Notes under the pieces: model-generated
Databases searched by the model: none
What the model saw: only the letters and a program-made list of their open reading frames with translations
Told to the model about the DNA's origin: nothing
Shown: piece by piece, positions 5,993 through 7,639 of the stretch
Position numbering within the stretch: position 1 is the stretch's first letter
How the letters are laid out: every line of letters starts with the position of its first letter
From: Comamonadaceae bacterium
GTDB lineage: Bacteria > Pseudomonadota > Gammaproteobacteria > Burkholderiales > Burkholderiaceae_C
Length of the DNA stretch: 7,639 nucleotides
Direction of reading: 5' to 3'
Assembly: GCA_947374705.1 (NCBI GenBank)
Contig: CANCDA010000120.1
Coordinates: 1 to 7,639, forward strand
Translations under genes and position numbers: made by a program

Positions 5993-6979
5993 ATGAACTT
6001 CAAGCCCCTTAAAGCTGCACTCACACTCTGCGTCACCGCCTTGTTAAGCAGCGCTGCTTTTTCCCAGTCTGCCGCGTGGCCGCAAAAAGCCATCAGAATC
6101 ATCATCCCCGCAGCGGCCGGCTCTGCGCCTGACATCATGACGCGCATGGTGGCGCTGGAGCTGCAAAAACGCCTGGGGCAAGCCGTGGTGGCCGAGAACA
6201 AGCCCGGTGCGGGTGGGGCGCTGGGCTCGGACATCGTGGCCAAGGCCGCGCCCGATGGTTACACCCTGGTCATGGGCAACATCGGCTCGCACGCCATGAA
6301 CGTGGGCGTGTACCCCAAGCTGCCCTACAACCCGATCAAAGATTTTGAAGCCATTGCCATGGTGGCCATCACACCCAGTGTGATGACTATTTCTAGCGAT
6401 TCGCCCATCAAAACCTTGAAAGAGTTCATTGACTACGCGCGCCAAGAGGGTAAAAACGGTGAACTCATCACCTTCTCATCCGGCGGCAACGGCAGCTCGT
6501 CGCATTTGGCGGGCGAGTACATGAATTTGCTCACCGGCATGAAGATGCGCCATGTGCCGTACAAGGACGTGTCGCAAGCGCTGGGCGATGTGGCGGCGGG
6601 CCGTGTCAGCATGATGATCAGCAACCTGCCACCGGCCATGCCGCTCATTCGCGGGGGCAAGTTGCGCCCCTTGGCGGTAACGACGCTGGCACGCTCCAAA
6701 ACCGTGCCCGATGTGCCCACCATGCAGCAAGCGGGTCTGGCGTTTGAACAGACCGTGTGGTTTGCACTTTTTTCCCCTGCGGGCACGCCTGCTGCCGTGG
6801 TGGAGCGCTTGCACCGCGAGATTTCAGAGATTCAAAAAGACGCCTCGGTGACCGAGCGCATCGCCGCCACAGGGGCAACGCCTTTGAGCAACACGCCAGC
6901 GCAGCTCAAAACGTTTGTGGCTGCAGAGGTGGACAAGTGGAACAAGATTGCGCAAGATTCGGGCGCGAAAGCGGACTGA
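5993..6979 (+). CDS. Bug/TctC-family extracytoplasmic solute-binding receptor
   Basis: This 328-residue periplasmic protein has the normal length of the Bug (TctC) family, which binds carboxylates and related small organic solutes. Members either feed tripartite tricarboxylate transporters or work as orphan sensors. The signal peptide MNFKPLKAALTLCVTALLSSAAFS is cleaved at about residues 24-26. Mature family hallmarks follow in order: WPQKAIRIIIP, PDIMTRMVALELQKRLGQ, ENKPGAGG (N69-G75), AAPDGYTLVMG, the HVPYKDVSQALGDVAAGRV block, RPLAVTT, VPDVPTMQQAG and a WFALFSPAGTP segment. No tctA/tctB membrane genes are in the window, so it is probably one of the many orphan Bug receptors of Burkholderiales. 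A metallo-hydrolase gene follows 58 bp later and may act on the same compound or its product. The ligand cannot be read from the sequence. Confidence 0.95.
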   Translation: MNFKPLKAALTLCVTALLSSAAFSQSAAWPQKAIRIIIPAAAGSAPDIMTRMVALELQKRLGQAVVAENKPGAGGALGSDIVAKAAPDGYTLVMGNIGSHAMNVGVYPKLPYNPIKDFEAIAMVAITPSVMTISSDSPIKTLKEFIDYARQEGKNGELITFSSGGNGSSSHLAGEYMNLLTGMKMRHVPYKDVSQALGDVAAGRVSMMISNLPPAMPLIRGGKLRPLAVTTLARSKTVPDVPTMQQAGLAFEQTVWFALFSPAGTPAAVVERLHREISEIQKDASVTERIAATGATPLSNTPAQLKTFVAAEVDKWNKIAQDSGAKAD

Positions 6980-7027
6980 TCTGCGGGTGGATAGGTTGAG
7001 TTGAAATCGATGATTAATTTTTTCCAA

Positions 7028-7032
7028 AAGGA
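7028..7032 (+). promoter_or_regulatory. Ribosome binding site of the MBL-fold hydrolase gene
   Basis: AAGGA lies 5 bases before the ATG at 7038. This fixes the start there and not at the in-frame ATG at 7032, which overlaps the site itself. The gap 6980-7037 also holds a small AT hairpin (AATC/GATT, about 7007-7017) followed by T6; it is too weak to call a terminator. Confidence 0.6.
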
Positions 7033-7037
7033 TGTTT

Positions 7038-7639
7038 ATGAACACGCAACGCCGACACTTACTCACCGCCACCAGCGCCGCTGTGGGCTTGTCTTTAGCC
7101 GGACTGACCGCGCCCGTGTGGGCCAAAGCGCCGCTGGCTGGCAACCAGGTCATCAGCGTGCACCGAATGAAGCTTGGCAACTTTGAAGTCACCACGATAT
7201 TGGATGGTTTTATCGAGCTCGACCCCAAGCTCCTCAACGCCCCGCAAGACATGGTGCAGCGCTTGTTTGAAGCCGCTAATTTGCCCTACGGCCCGATCCG
7301 CACGCCCGTCAACACCTTTCTGGTCAACACGGGCGACAAGCTCGTGCTGCTGGACACCGGTGGCGCTAAATTTTTAGGCCCAACCGCGGGCCGCTTGGTG
7401 CAAGGTTTGGCGGCGGCGGGTGTGGAGCCCGCGCAAATTGACGAGATCTACATCACCCACATGCACGGTGACCATTTGCACGGTGCGGTCACGCCCGAGG
7501 GCGCTGCGCTGTTCCCCAATGCCGTGCTGCGCATCGCCCAGCAAGATGTGGACTACTGGCTCAACCCCGAAGTCGAAGCCGCCGCCCCAGCCGCACAAAA
7601 AGGCCGCTTCATGCCCGCCAAGCGCGCCAAAGCCGCCTA
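7038..7639 (+). CDS. MBL-fold metallo-hydrolase with Tat-like signal (3' end outside window)
   Basis: The first 200 codons of a metallo-beta-lactamase-superfamily hydrolase are present, and the frame is open to the window edge. The N-terminus MNTQRRHLLTATSAAVGLSLAG carries R5-R6 before a hydrophobic stretch, a twin-arginine-like signal, with probable cleavage near VWA-K. This suggests export of a folded, metal-loaded enzyme to the periplasm. The core follows with strand FEVTTILDGFIELD, then TPVNTFLVNTGDKLVLLDTGG and the metal motif H141-M-H143-G-D145-H146. The later metal ligands lie beyond the window. The layout resembles the lactonase-like/AidC-type branch (a substrate loop before the HxHxDH motif), but the substrate is open: lactone, ester or another hydrolysable bond. 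It follows the Bug receptor by 58 bp on the same strand and may be co-transcribed with it. Confidence 0.9.
   Translation, partial: MNTQRRHLLTATSAAVGLSLAGLTAPVWAKAPLAGNQVISVHRMKLGNFEVTTILDGFIELDPKLLNAPQDMVQRLFEAANLPYGPIRTPVNTFLVNTGDKLVLLDTGGAKFLGPTAGRLVQGLAAAGVEPAQIDEIYITHMHGDHLHGAVTPEGAALFPNAVLRIAQQDVDYWLNPEVEAAAPAAQKGRFMPAKRAKAA

Overview
The window looks like a chromosomal segment of a Burkholderiales betaproteobacterium, most likely Comamonadaceae (Limnohabitans/Rhodoferax/Polaromonas-like). This rests on three things: a Bug/TctC-type extracytoplasmic receptor, a short ~315-residue 6-phosphogluconate dehydrogenase, and a tightly packed, moderately GC-rich layout with all genes on the + strand. 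There is no tRNA, rRNA, CRISPR array or insertion sequence.

Region 1 (1-699) is the end of an operon. It holds the last 36 codons of an enzyme gene, a MoaD/ThiS-type sulfur-carrier protein ending in Gly-Gly, and a 99-residue conserved-looking protein of unknown function. The order suggests a molybdenum- or tungsten-pterin enzyme (possibly an aldehyde:ferredoxin oxidoreductase) with its own MoaD-like protein, but too little of the first gene is present to prove this.

Region 2 (about 787-2100) holds the remains of a ModA-like periplasmic substrate-binding protein. Its signal-peptide start is joined, out of frame, to its C-terminal ~100 residues, so it is a pseudogene. Seven bases after its stop comes an intact decarboxylating 6-phosphogluconate dehydrogenase of the short type.

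Region 3 (2150-5903) is the most interesting part. Two long paralogous genes overlap by 14 bp. Each encodes an exported protein with an N-terminal GATase1/flavodoxin-like domain, a NodB-type polysaccharide deacetylase domain and a C-terminal beta-sandwich-like tail. The second keeps the whole catalytic motif set (D-x-E, H-x-x-x-H, R-x-P and a late His). The first is a predicted lipoprotein that has lost nearly all of these residues at the aligned positions. The pair therefore looks like a membrane-anchored pseudo-deacetylase co-translated with an active secreted partner.

Region 4 (5993-7639) contains a Bug/TctC solute-binding protein, then the N-terminal 200 residues of a metallo-beta-lactamase-fold hydrolase with a twin-arginine-like signal and an intact HxHxDH motif. 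This gene runs off the end of the window. The two may share a transcript and a substrate, but nothing in the sequence identifies it.
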